A stretch of DNA of 64,000 bases from Coprenecus sp902388455 (GTDB lineage: Bacteria; Bacteroidota; Bacteroidia; Bacteroidales; UBA932): the NCBI GenBank assembly GCA_963931615.1, contig OZ007032.1, forward strand, positions 1,798,001 through 1,862,000, read 5' to 3'. The translations under genes were made by a program, and so were the position numbers. How positions within the stretch are numbered: the first letter of the stretch is position 1; the number at the start of each line of letters is the position of its first letter. Shown in pieces: positions 33,628 to 43,342 of this stretch. A model generated the notes under the pieces. The model saw nothing but the letters and a program-made list of their open reading frames with translations, was not told the origin of the DNA and made no database searches.

Positions 33628-35649
33628 ATGAAAAAGACATTTACAGTTATGATGATTCCCATGATGATGCTGGCCTCGACAGCCTGCCGGCAGCAAGTGG
33701 AGAAGGTCCCCGCCATCGACATGACGGACATGGACCTGACAGTATCCCCGGGCGATGATTTCTTCCAGTATGCCAACGGAGGCTGGATCAAGAAGAATCC
33801 CCTGAAACCCGAGTACGCCCGCTTCGGCTCATTCGACGTGCTGCGTGAGAACAATGTGGTGCGCCTCAACGACCTCTTCGCCGAGATGGCCAGGATGACT
33901 CCCGAGGCCGGTACCGTGGACCAGAAGATCGTGGACCTGTACAAGCAGGGACTCGACTCGGTGAAGCTCAACGCCGAGGGCGGACAGCCGCTCCAGAAAT
34001 ATCTCGATGCCATCTATGCCGCCAAGGACAAGAAAGCCTTAGCCGCGGAGCTGGCTGAGATGAACAAGTACGGTGATGGCGGATTCTTCAGCATCGGAGT
34101 ACAGGCCGACCTGATGGACAGCAAGATGCAGGTGCTCTACCTCGCTCAGAGCGGCCTCGGAATGGGTGACCGCGACTACTATGTGGACCCTGCCAACGCT
34201 GAGCTGCACAAGGGCTATACCGCGATGCTGGCCAAGCTCTTCGCTCTCAGCGGCTATGAGGACGCAGCACAGAAAGCGGAGAATGCCGTGGCCGTAGAGG
34301 ACCGGCTCGCAGAGGTATCCTGGACCAGCGTCCAGAACCGCGACTACACCAAGCAGTACAACCCGATGAGCACCGCGCAGATCTGCCGCCGCTGGAAAGG
34401 CTTCGACTTCGCCTCCTTCTTCAAGGCCCTCGGTATTCCCGACCAGGACAAGATCATCGTGCAGCAGCCCTCATTCTTCGACGGATTCAGCAAGCTGTTC
34501 GCCTCGGCCTCCCTCGACCAGCTCAAGGACTATATGGCCGCCGGTCTGATCACCTCGGCCGCAGGCAGCCTGTCGGATGACTACTACGCGGCGTCATTTG
34601 ACTTCTTCAGCACTCAGATGAGCGGTGTCACGGAGCAGAAGCCCCGCTGGAAACGCGCAATGAGCGTGCCCAACAGCGTACTCGGAGAGGCTGTCGGCCA
34701 GATGTACGTACACAAGTACTTCCCCGAGGAGTACAAGGCCAAGGTACTCGAGCTCGTCCGCCAGCTTCAGGTATCACTCGGCCAGCACATCGACTCCCTC
34801 GACTGGATGTCCGACGCCACCAAGGCCTACGCCCGCGAGAAGCTGGCCTCCTTCACAGTGAAGATCGGCTACCCCGACAAGTGGAAGGACTACAGCACCC
34901 TGAACATTGACCCTGCCCTGAGCTATTACGAGAACCTCCGCTCCGCCAAGGCCTGGTACGTGCAGGACAACCTCAGCAAGCTCGGCCAGCCCACCGATCC
35001 CGACGAGTGGGGCATGACTCCTCAGACCGTCAACGCCTACTACAACCCCACCACCAACGAGATATGCTTCCCGGCAGCCATCCTCCAGCCCCCGTTCTTC
35101 AACGCCGATGCTGACGACGCTGTCAACTACGGAGCCATCGGAGTCGTCATCGGCCACGAGATGACCCACGGCTTCGACGACCAGGGCCGCCTCTTCGACA
35201 AGGACGGCAACATGAACAACTGGTGGGCACCCGAGGACGAGGCCGCCTTCAAGGCCAGGACCGCCATCCTCGAGAAACAGTACAGCGAAGTTGAGATCCT
35301 CCCCGGCGTCTATGCCAACGGAGCCCTCTCCCTCGGTGAGAACATCGCCGACCAGGGCGGCCTCAGCGTAGCCTGGACAGCCTTCCAGAATTCCCTGAAC
35401 GGTACCGAGCCCGCACCCGTCGACGGCCTCTCAGCCGCACAGCGCTTCTTCATCGGCTACGCCCACCTCTGGGCCCAGAACGCCACCGATGAGGAGAAAG
35501 CCCGCCTCAACAAGCTCGACGTGCACTCCCTCGCCGAGAACCGCGTCAATGTGGCCGTGCGCAACTTCCCGCAGTTCTTCGAGGCTTTCGGTATCTCCGA
35601 GGGCGATCCGATGTTCCGTCCTGAGTCCGAGCGCGTCATGATCTGGTAA
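33628..35649 (+). CDS. M13 family metallopeptidase (neprilysin/PepO-like), lipoprotein
   Basis: A 673-residue zinc endopeptidase. The signal MKKTFTVMMIPMMMLASTAC gives a probable lipid anchor at Cys20. The M13 N-domain runs through FFQYANGGWIKKNPLKPEYARFGSFD. The catalytic HEMTH is His510-His514 (VVIGHEMTHGFDDQG), the third zinc ligand is Glu571 (GENIADQGG), and NAYYNPTTNEICFPAAIL is the substrate-binding NAYY/F region. The C-terminus ends ERVMIW instead of the usual Cys-x-x-W. It probably cleaves peptides at the periplasmic or outer face. Two terminators follow. Confidence 0.95.
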   Translation: MKKTFTVMMIPMMMLASTACRQQVEKVPAIDMTDMDLTVSPGDDFFQYANGGWIKKNPLKPEYARFGSFDVLRENNVVRLNDLFAEMARMTPEAGTVDQKIVDLYKQGLDSVKLNAEGGQPLQKYLDAIYAAKDKKALAAELAEMNKYGDGGFFSIGVQADLMDSKMQVLYLAQSGLGMGDRDYYVDPANAELHKGYTAMLAKLFALSGYEDAAQKAENAVAVEDRLAEVSWTSVQNRDYTKQYNPMSTAQICRRWKGFDFASFFKALGIPDQDKIIVQQPSFFDGFSKLFASASLDQLKDYMAAGLITSAAGSLSDDYYAASFDFFSTQMSGVTEQKPRWKRAMSVPNSVLGEAVGQMYVHKYFPEEYKAKVLELVRQLQVSLGQHIDSLDWMSDATKAYAREKLASFTVKIGYPDKWKDYSTLNIDPALSYYENLRSAKAWYVQDNLSKLGQPTDPDEWGMTPQTVNAYYNPTTNEICFPAAILQPPFFNADADDAVNYGAIGVVIGHEMTHGFDDQGRLFDKDGNMNNWWAPEDEAAFKARTAILEKQYSEVEILPGVYANGALSLGENIADQGGLSVAWTAFQNSLNGTEPAPVDGLSAAQRFFIGYAHLWAQNATDEEKARLNKLDVHSLAENRVNVAVRNFPQFFEAFGISEGDPMFRPESERVMIW

Positions 35650-35651
35650 CC

Positions 35652-35706
35652 CTTTTTGCCAGAACTGGCGAATTGCGGCACCATTTTCGCCAGTTCTGAC
35701 AAAAAG
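35652..35706. terminator. Long hairpin after the M13 peptidase gene
   Basis: The arms 35652-35672 and 35686-35706 are 21 bases each with one mismatch (core AGAACTGGCGAA / TTCGCCAGTTCT), flanked by T5 on the left and A5 on the right so that either strand ends in a U-run. A bidirectional terminator. Confidence 0.8.
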
Positions 35707-35711
35707 CCTTG

Positions 35712-35750
35712 GCTGTGTCTGCGGTTTATCCGGGCACAGCTTTTTTTTTT
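35712..35750 (+). terminator. Second terminator with ten-T tail
   Basis: GCTGTG (35712-35717) pairs with CACAGC (35735-35740), directly followed by ten T. Confidence 0.8.
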
Positions 35751-35764
35751 GCACTAAATCACTG

Positions 35765-37726
35765 CTAAAATTCGAAATTGAGGCCGCCGATGACATTGGC
35801 GCCTGGCATGGGGAAGCCGGCATTGATCTCGTAGCGCTGGTTGAGCAGGTTCTCGCCGCGCACCCATACGGACATCCAGTCCAGGATGCGGAAGGAGGCG
35901 CGGATGTTCCAGAGGACAAAATCCTCCTGCACCGGGGAGTCTCCGACCGCGGTATACAGGCCGGCAACGTACTGCACGCCGGTGGACACATGCCAGCGGC
36001 CGTGGGTAAAGAGGCCTCCGACGTAGAGCTTGTGCACGGGTGCGGCCACCACGGGATTCTCCATGTGCAGGAAACTGTAATTGGCGTCCACCGACCAGTC
36101 ACGGGCGATGCGCCAGGCGGCCTGCACCTCCACGCCGGCATTGTGGATCTCCCCGGAATTCTGGTTCAGCATCCCTGAACCGGAGGGATTGGGCAGACGG
36201 AGAATCGTATTGTCCCCGTCGATGTAGAACACATTCAGACCGTACGATACCCTCCCGTCAAGAAGTTTCTGGGACAATGCCACCTCGTAGGACCACAGCC
36301 GCTCGGGCCGCAGATCGGGGTTCTGCGGAGGGAACATGTACATCTCGCGGATGGTGGGATAGCGGAAGCCCTTGCTGGCCGATACCTTCAGCTCGAGGGC
36401 ATACGGCAAGTGGAAGGCCAGTCCGGCCTGAGGCACCCACTCGGTCCCGAGGCGCGAATGATGGTCTACGCGCAGGCCGGCATTGAAGGTGAGCCACGTT
36501 CCGATGTTCTGACGGAAGTCCACATAGCCGGCCACCTCGTGCTGTGCGATGTCCACGATATCCTCCCGCTCCCCGTTGCGCTCACCGGCCACGTACTGGT
36601 TCCAGGCCGAGCCGCCGAAACGGTACCAGTCCACTCCGGCTGTCAGGCGGTTGCCCCGGAACAGTCTCACGCTCTGGTAGGCCGAGACGCCCATCATGTC
36701 ATCGCGCGAATTGAAGCGGTAGTCCAGGGGAGTCTCTCCGGCCGAAGGCATGTAGCCGTCATTGATATGATGGCCGCCCCAGTTGTAGAACACGCTGAGG
36801 GCACCCGATGTCCGTCCGTACTCGTTCTCCACGGCCAGCGAGGTCATGCCGCGGGTCACGCTCTGGTCAGCATCCACGAGAGGAGCTGAGACGGTGCCTG
36901 GATTGGAGGCATTGAAGTGCGTCACGTTGACATCAGCCCGGACCCTCCAGTTTTCGGTAAAATCATAGCCCAGCTTGGCATAGCCGCCGTACTGCTCGAA
37001 GCCCATATCCTCCCGGTGCCCGTCCGTGCGGTTGTACGACAGGCTGACCACACTGGAGAAGCCGCCGAAGCGCATACGGTTGACGGCCTCGGTCTGCACG
37101 GTGTTCCACGAGCCGTAGCCTGCGGAGATATTGGTCCGGCCCCCGTCCTCCTCCATCCTGCGTGTGACGATATTGACCACACCTCCCATAGCATTGGAAC
37201 CGTAGAGCACCGAAGCCGGACCGCGCAGCACCTCCACCTGCTCAGCCATCAGGGACTGATAAGCGTCCGAGATGGGATGACCGAACATGCCCATGTACTG
37301 CGGATGACCGTCGATAAGCACCATTACCTGACCGGAGCCGCCGCTCAGACCGCGGACCGAGATATTGCCGGCAGAGCCGTCGGAGACCCCGTAGCCCATG
37401 ACACCGCGGGAGGTGGAGAAAAATCCCGGCACCTGCTCTGTAAGCACCGGCAGCAGCGAAGGAGTGTAGGAATACTCGATGGCCGGACGGTCCACCACCG
37501 TAACGGTCAGAGGCAGATGCCGGATGTCCGTACGGCTGCGGGTTCCGGTAATCACCGCCTGCGAGAGTGTGTCCACCCAGGCGACACCGGATGTATCCTC
37601 CTGCTCCACCGCCATGATACTGAAAGCATCCTGTTTCAGAAGCTTATTCATATCCCATGCCGGGGCCACAAAAAACACAGCCGAGGACAACAACGCCACA
37701 GCTGACAGCATAATCTTTTTTCTCAT
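35765..37726 (-). CDS. TonB-dependent receptor
   Basis: A 653-residue outer-membrane receptor starting at MRKKIMLSAVALLSSAVFFVAPAW (signal peptide); the longer ORF runs into the promoter. The plug domain (about 55-190) shows AVITGTRSRTDIRHLPLTVTVV, NISVRGLSGGSGQVMVLIDG and VEVLRGPASVLYGSNAMGGVVNIVT. The rest is a 22-strand-type barrel ending GGLNFEF with terminal Phe. There is no SusC-type carboxypeptidase-like domain and no SusD gene nearby, so it resembles BtuB/siderophore/heme-type receptors more than glycan importers. Substrate unknown. Confidence 0.92.
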   Translation of the reverse strand: MRKKIMLSAVALLSSAVFFVAPAWDMNKLLKQDAFSIMAVEQEDTSGVAWVDTLSQAVITGTRSRTDIRHLPLTVTVVDRPAIEYSYTPSLLPVLTEQVPGFFSTSRGVMGYGVSDGSAGNISVRGLSGGSGQVMVLIDGHPQYMGMFGHPISDAYQSLMAEQVEVLRGPASVLYGSNAMGGVVNIVTRRMEEDGGRTNISAGYGSWNTVQTEAVNRMRFGGFSSVVSLSYNRTDGHREDMGFEQYGGYAKLGYDFTENWRVRADVNVTHFNASNPGTVSAPLVDADQSVTRGMTSLAVENEYGRTSGALSVFYNWGGHHINDGYMPSAGETPLDYRFNSRDDMMGVSAYQSVRLFRGNRLTAGVDWYRFGGSAWNQYVAGERNGEREDIVDIAQHEVAGYVDFRQNIGTWLTFNAGLRVDHHSRLGTEWVPQAGLAFHLPYALELKVSASKGFRYPTIREMYMFPPQNPDLRPERLWSYEVALSQKLLDGRVSYGLNVFYIDGDNTILRLPNPSGSGMLNQNSGEIHNAGVEVQAAWRIARDWSVDANYSFLHMENPVVAAPVHKLYVGGLFTHGRWHVSTGVQYVAGLYTAVGDSPVQEDFVLWNIRASFRILDWMSVWVRGENLLNQRYEINAGFPMPGANVIGGLNFEF

Positions 37727-37766
37727 TGCCTCTATATTCTCTTGCTCACTGATAATTTTTCTGATA

Positions 37767-37795
37767 CAAATATATTCATTAACCGCAGTAGGCAA
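37767..37795 (-). promoter_or_regulatory. Promoter of the TonB-dependent receptor gene
   Basis: Minus-strand TTG (37795-37793), 18-base spacer, TATATTTG (37774-37767); leader about 35 bases. The PASTA gene has a divergent -7 box TATATTTG at 37832-37839. Confidence 0.55.
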
Positions 37796-37831
37796 GCACG
37801 CATTTTACCTGTATTGTAACCAATTTTACTG

Positions 37832-37839
37832 TATATTTG
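37832..37839 (+). promoter_or_regulatory. -7 box of the PASTA protein gene
   Basis: TATATTTG 21 bases before the ATG at 37861; a TTG at 37814 is closer than usual (15-base spacer). Confidence 0.45.
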
Positions 37840-37860
37840 CGGTCTGAATCATTCAAGCAC

Positions 37861-38682
37861 ATGAAAAAATTTCTCCAGAAACCATTCAAGTACTCTCTGA
37901 CCAAGAACATACTGCTCATCCTGGCCATACTGGCAGCAGGATACATAATCATCAACCTCTCTCTCCGTCTGATCACCCGCCACAACCAGGAGCTCACAGT
38001 ACCCGACCTTACCGGAATGAGCCTCGCCCAGGCAGCTGCCGTGGCGGAAGAAGCTGATCTCCGCCTGGAAGTAACTGACTCAGTATTCATAAGAGGTATG
38101 GAAAGAGGTGCTATCTCCCGCCAGAATCCGACAGCGGGCAGCAAAGTCAAGAAAAACCGCCGCATACTGCTGGTCATCAACTCCATAGTACCAAGACAGT
38201 CCACCATGCCGTCCCTCATCGGATTCTCACTCAGACAGGCACGCACGGAACTGACATCCAACGGACTGAGAGTAGGAAGACTGCTCTACACCGAGGATAT
38301 GGCTACAGACAACGTCCTGGCACAGCAGCTGTATGGTAAGGACATAGAGCCTGGCACAAGACTCAACAGCGGTACCGCCATAGACCTGGTTCTCGGGCTC
38401 AACCCTACCGACAGCATCACTTTCGTTCCCAATGTCATAGGCTACCGCTATCAGATGGCCGTAGAGTTGCTGCACGACAACTCCCTGAATATTTACCGCA
38501 GCGAGTTCGACGGCACAGTAGCCACATACGCCGACTCCCTGGAAGCCTATGTCTACGGCCAGTATCCGCCGGCATCCGACTCCATCGGCATTCACCGCGG
38601 CGCACCCGTCACCCTCTACCTTTCGAAGGATATATCCCGGATTCCCGAACCAGAACCTGACAGCACCGATGTCCTGCTCTAA
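37861..38682 (+). CDS. PASTA domain-containing membrane protein
   Basis: A 273-residue protein with a short cytoplasmic N-terminus, one transmembrane helix (about 16-38, NILLILAILAAGYIIINLSL) and three PASTA domains in the periplasm (about 45-110, 112-185 and 190-265), each beginning VPDLTGMSLAQA, MPSLIGFSLRQA or VPNVIGYRYQMA. PASTA domains bind peptidoglycan-like ligands. In Firmicutes they are fused to Ser/Thr kinases, but Bacteroidota have this kinase-free form. The start at 37861 was chosen over an upstream TTG. The pseudouridine synthase gene overlaps its end by 14 bp. Confidence 0.9.
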   Translation: MKKFLQKPFKYSLTKNILLILAILAAGYIIINLSLRLITRHNQELTVPDLTGMSLAQAAAVAEEADLRLEVTDSVFIRGMERGAISRQNPTAGSKVKKNRRILLVINSIVPRQSTMPSLIGFSLRQARTELTSNGLRVGRLLYTEDMATDNVLAQQLYGKDIEPGTRLNSGTAIDLVLGLNPTDSITFVPNVIGYRYQMAVELLHDNSLNIYRSEFDGTVATYADSLEAYVYGQYPPASDSIGIHRGAPVTLYLSKDISRIPEPEPDSTDVLL

Positions 38683-39829
38683 CCAGTTCATCTCCGAAGT
38701 CCTCCCCGGAGGCGATATCCCAGCCGATGTTCAGGACAATAATACAGTGGTGTTCAGCGACTCCGCCCAGGACAATGAGGATTTCACCCCGGAAGACGAG
38801 GACAATCCCGATGAGGAGAACGACCAGGGCCTCTTCGAGCACTATCATGTCACAGTGGACAAAGGCCAGAGCCTGCTCCGGGTGGACAAATTTCTGACCG
38901 CCCACATCATGGGCGCATCCCGCAACCGCATCCAGCAGGCCATAGACGCCGGTTATGTCTACGTCGGAGGCTCTCCCGTCAAGGCCAACTACAGGGTCAA
39001 GCCCCTGGACGATATCCGCATCTGCCTTCCCTACCGCCGCCGCGGCTACGAGATACTGCCCGAGAAGATGGACCTGGACATCCGCTATGAGGACGAGGAC
39101 GTACTGGTGGTCAACAAGCCGGCGGGTCTGGTAGTGCATCCTGGCTGCAGCCACTACACGGGTACACTCCTCAACGGCCTCGCATGGTATCTGGGACGCA
39201 GCCAGGGCCCTGACGCCAAGGACGACCGCATGGGCATCCTGGTACACCGCATCGACAAGGACACCTCCGGAACTCTTCTGATATCCAAGAACGACGAGGC
39301 TCAGGTCTACCTGGCCCGCCAGTTCTTCGTCCACTCGATTGAAAGAAAATATACCGCCATAGTCTGGGGCGACATGGAAGGAGACAGCGGCACCATCACC
39401 GGCGACATAGGCCGGGACCCGGCCAACCGCATCCGCTTCAAGGTCGTGGAGGACGGCACCGGGAAGCACGCAGTAACCCACTGGAGGGTACTGGAGCGCC
39501 TGGGATATGTCACTGTCGTGGAATGCAGCCTGGAAACCGGACGCACCCACCAGATCCGCGTACACATGAACCACATCGGCCATCCTCTGTTCAACGACTC
39601 CCTCTACGGCGGCGACCGGATTCTGAAGGGCACCCTCTACTCCCGCTACCGCCAGTTCATCGACAACTGCTTCGAGGTCCTTCCCCGTCAGGCCCTGCAC
39701 GCCGGCACCATCGGATTCATCCATCCCCGCACCCATAAAAAAATAGTCGTCGGGAGTGAACTGCCCGACGACATGAAAGCTCTTATAGAGAAATTCAGGA
39801 ACTTCTCCAGCCGCAGCACGCATAACTGA
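38669..39829 (+). CDS. RluA/RluD family pseudouridine synthase
   Basis: A 386-residue enzyme converting uridines to pseudouridine, probably in 23S rRNA. It begins at ATG 38669 inside the PASTA gene, indicating coupling. After an acidic N-terminal stretch of about 50 residues (many Asp/Glu) comes an S4 domain (about 65-125, LRVDKFLTAHIMGASRNRIQQAI). The catalytic domain has VVNKPAGLVVHPG, HRIDKDTSGTLLI (catalytic Asp in RIDKDT) and LETGRTHQIRVHMNHIGHP. The acidic extension is longer than in most RluD proteins. RluD identity is likely but not certain, since paralogues share these motifs. Confidence 0.92.
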   Translation: MSCSNQFISEVLPGGDIPADVQDNNTVVFSDSAQDNEDFTPEDEDNPDEENDQGLFEHYHVTVDKGQSLLRVDKFLTAHIMGASRNRIQQAIDAGYVYVGGSPVKANYRVKPLDDIRICLPYRRRGYEILPEKMDLDIRYEDEDVLVVNKPAGLVVHPGCSHYTGTLLNGLAWYLGRSQGPDAKDDRMGILVHRIDKDTSGTLLISKNDEAQVYLARQFFVHSIERKYTAIVWGDMEGDSGTITGDIGRDPANRIRFKVVEDGTGKHAVTHWRVLERLGYVTVVECSLETGRTHQIRVHMNHIGHPLFNDSLYGGDRILKGTLYSRYRQFIDNCFEVLPRQALHAGTIGFIHPRTHKKIVVGSELPDDMKALIEKFRNFSSRSTHN

Positions 39830-39856
39830 CAGCCCGCGGCGGCCGGTGCTCCTCCG

Positions 39857-42694
39857 CTACCTGCGGGGAGGTCTGGGACCTCCGGGACCGCGGCGGCCGC
39901 CCATGGCCTTGTCGAAGTTTCCGAAACGGTATACCAGCGAAATGATGAAATACTGACCGAGGGTATTGTTGTATGTATCCTCCACATAGTTGTCCGTAGT
40001 CGTACGGTAGTTGTTCTTGGCCTGGTTCAGTATATCGTAGACCTTGAAACGGAGAGTCATCCTGTCCTTGAGGAAGAGCTGGGAGATCTCGGCATTCCAG
40101 GTCAGCTCAGGCTCTCCGAAACCGGCTTCATAGCCGATATAATAGTTGTACCTGGCGTCTGTACGGATTTCCATTCCCCACGGCATGGTTGCGTTGACCT
40201 CTGCGAACACCGCATTGTCCCAGGTATCAGCCCTGGCCTGCGATGCGATTTCATACCATGCCTTGCGGTAGGAAGCGCTCGCTCCCAGACGGGTCTCGAT
40301 ATAGTCGTTGCGGAAGACCAGTGTAATGTTCTCGCTCACTGACATGGAGGTAGTCCGTCCTCCGATGAGATAATCCTGAATTTCTTCAAAAGAAGTGGCA
40401 TCCGGATTATCTCCGGTATAGGAGAGCGTACTGGTCACGGACCCCCTGGTGAAGGTCATCAGGGAGAATCCGGACTTTCCGAACTGTGAGTTGGTCATCA
40501 GCATCACATTACCGCCGAGAGTAGGACGGTCCGAATTGACAGGCACTGTGTACTGGGTTCCTGTCCCGTCGTACCAGCTGGCATTTATGATATCATCCTT
40601 AGTAAAATTGAATCCTCCCATCACGGAATAGGTAGAGAAGGTCTCCATGTCCGTATAGCGGTAATGCATCCTGAAACGGTTCTGGAACTCAGGTTTCAGG
40701 CTCATGTTACCCACGGACACATACAGAGGGTCGGAGTTGTCGGGTACGGGCATCAACTGGTTGATGGACGGCTGTGAGGTACTTCCCCAATAGTTCACCC
40801 GCAGGAACTCGTTGTCCGAGAAATCATAGTCGAAACGGGCCGACGGAGCGAAGTTCCATACCGTATAATTGACATTGCGCTCAGGATTGAAGTCATCCCG
40901 TGTAATGGTCGTGGAAGGCTGGGCATTGACACCGAGCTGAAGATTATATTTGTCCTCCTGCTTCATAAAGCTGATCTGCATTCTGTGGCGCAGAAGGGTA
41001 TTTTCCATTCGGGAAGAATAGGTTGAGTCCAGCCGATCACTCAGCGAGCCGTCCTCAAGGATATCCCTGGTATCTTTCTCACTCTGGCTGTTGCTCCAGC
41101 TGAAGCGGTAGGAACCGAGGAGGAAGAAATTCTTACCCAGAGGCTCCGTATAGGTCAGGTCAGCCGAGGCCGAGTAGCTTTCTTCCTTCTGGTCATATCT
41201 CTGATTGATAAGGTCCGTACCGGACTTCTGGCCATCGGCATAGGTATTGGTCAGGGAATAGTTGGTTCCGGTATAGTCACTGTTGGACAAAGAGTAATCC
41301 ACATTCAGCGACAGAGTCCGACCCGCCTTCTCGCTGATCCTCTGGCGATAAAGGATACGGCCGTTTGTTCTCCAGGACGTTCCGTCGGAGTTGGATGTAC
41401 TGACACCGTCATTGACCTTGCCGGTGCGGGAGTTGTCGGTGCTGTACTCGCTGTTCTCCTCGTAACGGGACCTGCTGTAGTTGAAACGGGGTCTGAAAAG
41501 TATGGATGTCTTGTCATTGAACTTATAGTCCAGTTCCAATCCTCCACGATGGCCGTCGCTGAAGAAACGGCTGGTCTCGCTGTTCGAGGTATGCTGGCTT
41601 ACGCTGTCATTGAGGAAGGTGGTACGGCTGCTGCGCTCCTCCACATCACGGATGGAACCGTTGTAGAGGTAATTGCCGCCGAGCTCACGGTCCTTGTCTC
41701 CTCCGATGTTCATATTGGCATTGACACCGGCCATCCATGTAGTCATGATACCTCCGCGGTTGCCTCCGAAGCCCCTGCCTCTCATACCGCCGCCCATTTC
41801 TCCGGCCATGTCGTTGAATCCGCGGTTATTGGTATTGTTTCCGTTGAGGATGAAGCTTATCTGACTGTTCTCCGTAAAGCGGCCGATCATACCGGATGCC
41901 TGATACCGTGCGTCATGCTCCTCCGTCTGAAGGTCATGACCGCCGCCAGCGGACACATTTCCGAACCATGCCTCCAGCAGACCCGGCTTGATGCTCAGGT
42001 CTATCACCTTTTCCTCCTCGCCGTCATCTATGCCGGTGAACTCGGCCTGGTCGGATTTCTTGTTGACAATCTTTACCTTGTTTATAATCTTAGCAGGTAT
42101 ATTCTTGGATGCCAGCGCAGGGTCATCCAGGAAAAACTCCTTGCCGTCTATCATTATCTTCGTAATCTCCTCTCCCTCAGAGGTAATCTTACCATCACTG
42201 TCCACCTCTACTCCAGGCAGTTTCTTGAGCAGATCCTCCAGGACATCATTGTCCGTGGTCTTGAAAAGCTCCGCCGTATACTCCAGCGTATCTTTCTTGG
42301 CCACCATCTGGTTGCCGACCGCAGTCACCACCACCTCGTCCAGCATGGTGATATCCTCGTTCATAAGCATCTCGCCCAGGTCCGTCTCCTTGTTCTTTAT
42401 CTCTATCGGATGTACAAGCCTATAATAGCCCATCAGTTCCGCCACGAAAACATATTTGCCGGCGGACGGAACATTGGAAATGACTCCCTTGCCGGCACCG
42501 TCTGTCATGGCGAAGTATGCGTTCTTGCTGGTACCGTCTTTCGAGACATATATCGTCGCGAAGGACACAGGCTCCAGGGACAAGGAGTCAGTAAGCTTTA
42601 CCTTGATGGAATAACCTCCTTTCTGTTGAGCTGAAAGCCCCCACGCCGAAAGGAATACGAGGAGGAGAATTGAAAGAATGCGTCTGTGTGTCAT
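39857..42694 (-). CDS. Outer-membrane beta-barrel protein with CarboxypepD_reg-like domain
   Basis: A 945-residue protein with signal peptide (ILSILLLVFLSAWGLSAQ). Residues about 25-115 form a carboxypeptidase-regulatory-like domain (GGYSIKVKLTDSLSLEPVSFATIYV). A short plug-like part follows (LEDLLKKLPGVEVDSDGKITSEG, IMIDGKEFFLDDPALASKNIP), then the OMP_b-brl_3-type barrel. The C-terminus is Gly/Pro/Arg-rich (GGRRGPGGPRPPRR) after the barrel and may be an unstructured tail. It belongs to the TonB-receptor-like family without a SusD partner; import of a metal or small solute is possible, none shown. Confidence 0.9.
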   Translation of the reverse strand: MTHRRILSILLLVFLSAWGLSAQQKGGYSIKVKLTDSLSLEPVSFATIYVSKDGTSKNAYFAMTDGAGKGVISNVPSAGKYVFVAELMGYYRLVHPIEIKNKETDLGEMLMNEDITMLDEVVVTAVGNQMVAKKDTLEYTAELFKTTDNDVLEDLLKKLPGVEVDSDGKITSEGEEITKIMIDGKEFFLDDPALASKNIPAKIINKVKIVNKKSDQAEFTGIDDGEEEKVIDLSIKPGLLEAWFGNVSAGGGHDLQTEEHDARYQASGMIGRFTENSQISFILNGNNTNNRGFNDMAGEMGGGMRGRGFGGNRGGIMTTWMAGVNANMNIGGDKDRELGGNYLYNGSIRDVEERSSRTTFLNDSVSQHTSNSETSRFFSDGHRGGLELDYKFNDKTSILFRPRFNYSRSRYEENSEYSTDNSRTGKVNDGVSTSNSDGTSWRTNGRILYRQRISEKAGRTLSLNVDYSLSNSDYTGTNYSLTNTYADGQKSGTDLINQRYDQKEESYSASADLTYTEPLGKNFFLLGSYRFSWSNSQSEKDTRDILEDGSLSDRLDSTYSSRMENTLLRHRMQISFMKQEDKYNLQLGVNAQPSTTITRDDFNPERNVNYTVWNFAPSARFDYDFSDNEFLRVNYWGSTSQPSINQLMPVPDNSDPLYVSVGNMSLKPEFQNRFRMHYRYTDMETFSTYSVMGGFNFTKDDIINASWYDGTGTQYTVPVNSDRPTLGGNVMLMTNSQFGKSGFSLMTFTRGSVTSTLSYTGDNPDATSFEEIQDYLIGGRTTSMSVSENITLVFRNDYIETRLGASASYRKAWYEIASQARADTWDNAVFAEVNATMPWGMEIRTDARYNYYIGYEAGFGEPELTWNAEISQLFLKDRMTLRFKVYDILNQAKNNYRTTTDNYVEDTYNNTLGQYFIISLVYRFGNFDKAMGGRRGPGGPRPPRR

Positions 42695-42773
42695 CGCCTG
42701 TTATGAAGTTAGGATTCTATTTTTAACGTTCTTTTGACAAATCTGTAAGGCGATAGTTTAATCAACGGTCCTG

Positions 42774-43331
42774 TTATTTTACCCTGTCCGGATGCGCCTT
42801 GACGAACTTTCCCCAGTCGGTCGATGTAGCTGTATCCGCCAGCGGATTGACCAGCTGGTAGAAATGGCACATCGCGATGGCGAGCGCATCGGTGGCATCC
42901 AGGAATCCGGGCTTGAACTCAGTATTCAGTGTCCTCGACAGAATCAGGGCCACCTGCTCTTTCGAGGCGCCGCCCTGTCCGGTCACAGCCATCTTCACCT
43001 TGCGCGGCGCATACTCGAAAATAGGAAGATTCCGGGATATGGCCGCCGATATGGCCGCCCCCTGCGCCCTTCCGAGCTTGAGCATAACCTGGGGATTCTT
43101 ACCGTAGAACGGAGCCTCGACCGCCACATCGTCAGGAGAGTAACGGTCTATTATCCCGCCGACCTCCGTATATATGGTGTTGAGCTTCGCAAAATGGTCC
43201 TTTTCCTTCCTCACGTCCAGCACTCCCATGTCCACAAAGTGAACTTTCTTCCTGTCAATGAGAATGACCCCGAAACCTAAAACCATGGTGCCGGGGTCGA
43301 TTCCCAATATCACTCTCTGCTGCCCGTCCAT
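42774..43331 (-). CDS. ruvC: Crossover junction endodeoxyribonuclease RuvC
   Basis: A 185-residue Holliday junction resolvase. It begins RVILGIDPGTMVLGFGVI with the first catalytic Asp; VAVEAPFYGKNPQVMLKLG carries the catalytic Glu; DATDALAIAMCH near the C-terminus has the last two Asp. Normal length. It follows serS by 11 bp on the same strand and is probably co-transcribed with it. ruvA and ruvB are not in the window. Confidence 0.95.
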   Translation of the reverse strand: MDGQQRVILGIDPGTMVLGFGVILIDRKKVHFVDMGVLDVRKEKDHFAKLNTIYTEVGGIIDRYSPDDVAVEAPFYGKNPQVMLKLGRAQGAAISAAISRNLPIFEYAPRKVKMAVTGQGGASKEQVALILSRTLNTEFKPGFLDATDALAIAMCHFYQLVNPLADTATSTDWGKFVKAHPDRVK

Positions 43332-43342
43332 CCGTACCAGTG

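Noticed and set aside
33381..34013. A 210-codon minus-strand frame opposite the start of the M13 peptidase
   Set aside because: It is the antisense shadow of a clear peptidase gene; its composition follows the codon usage of that gene.
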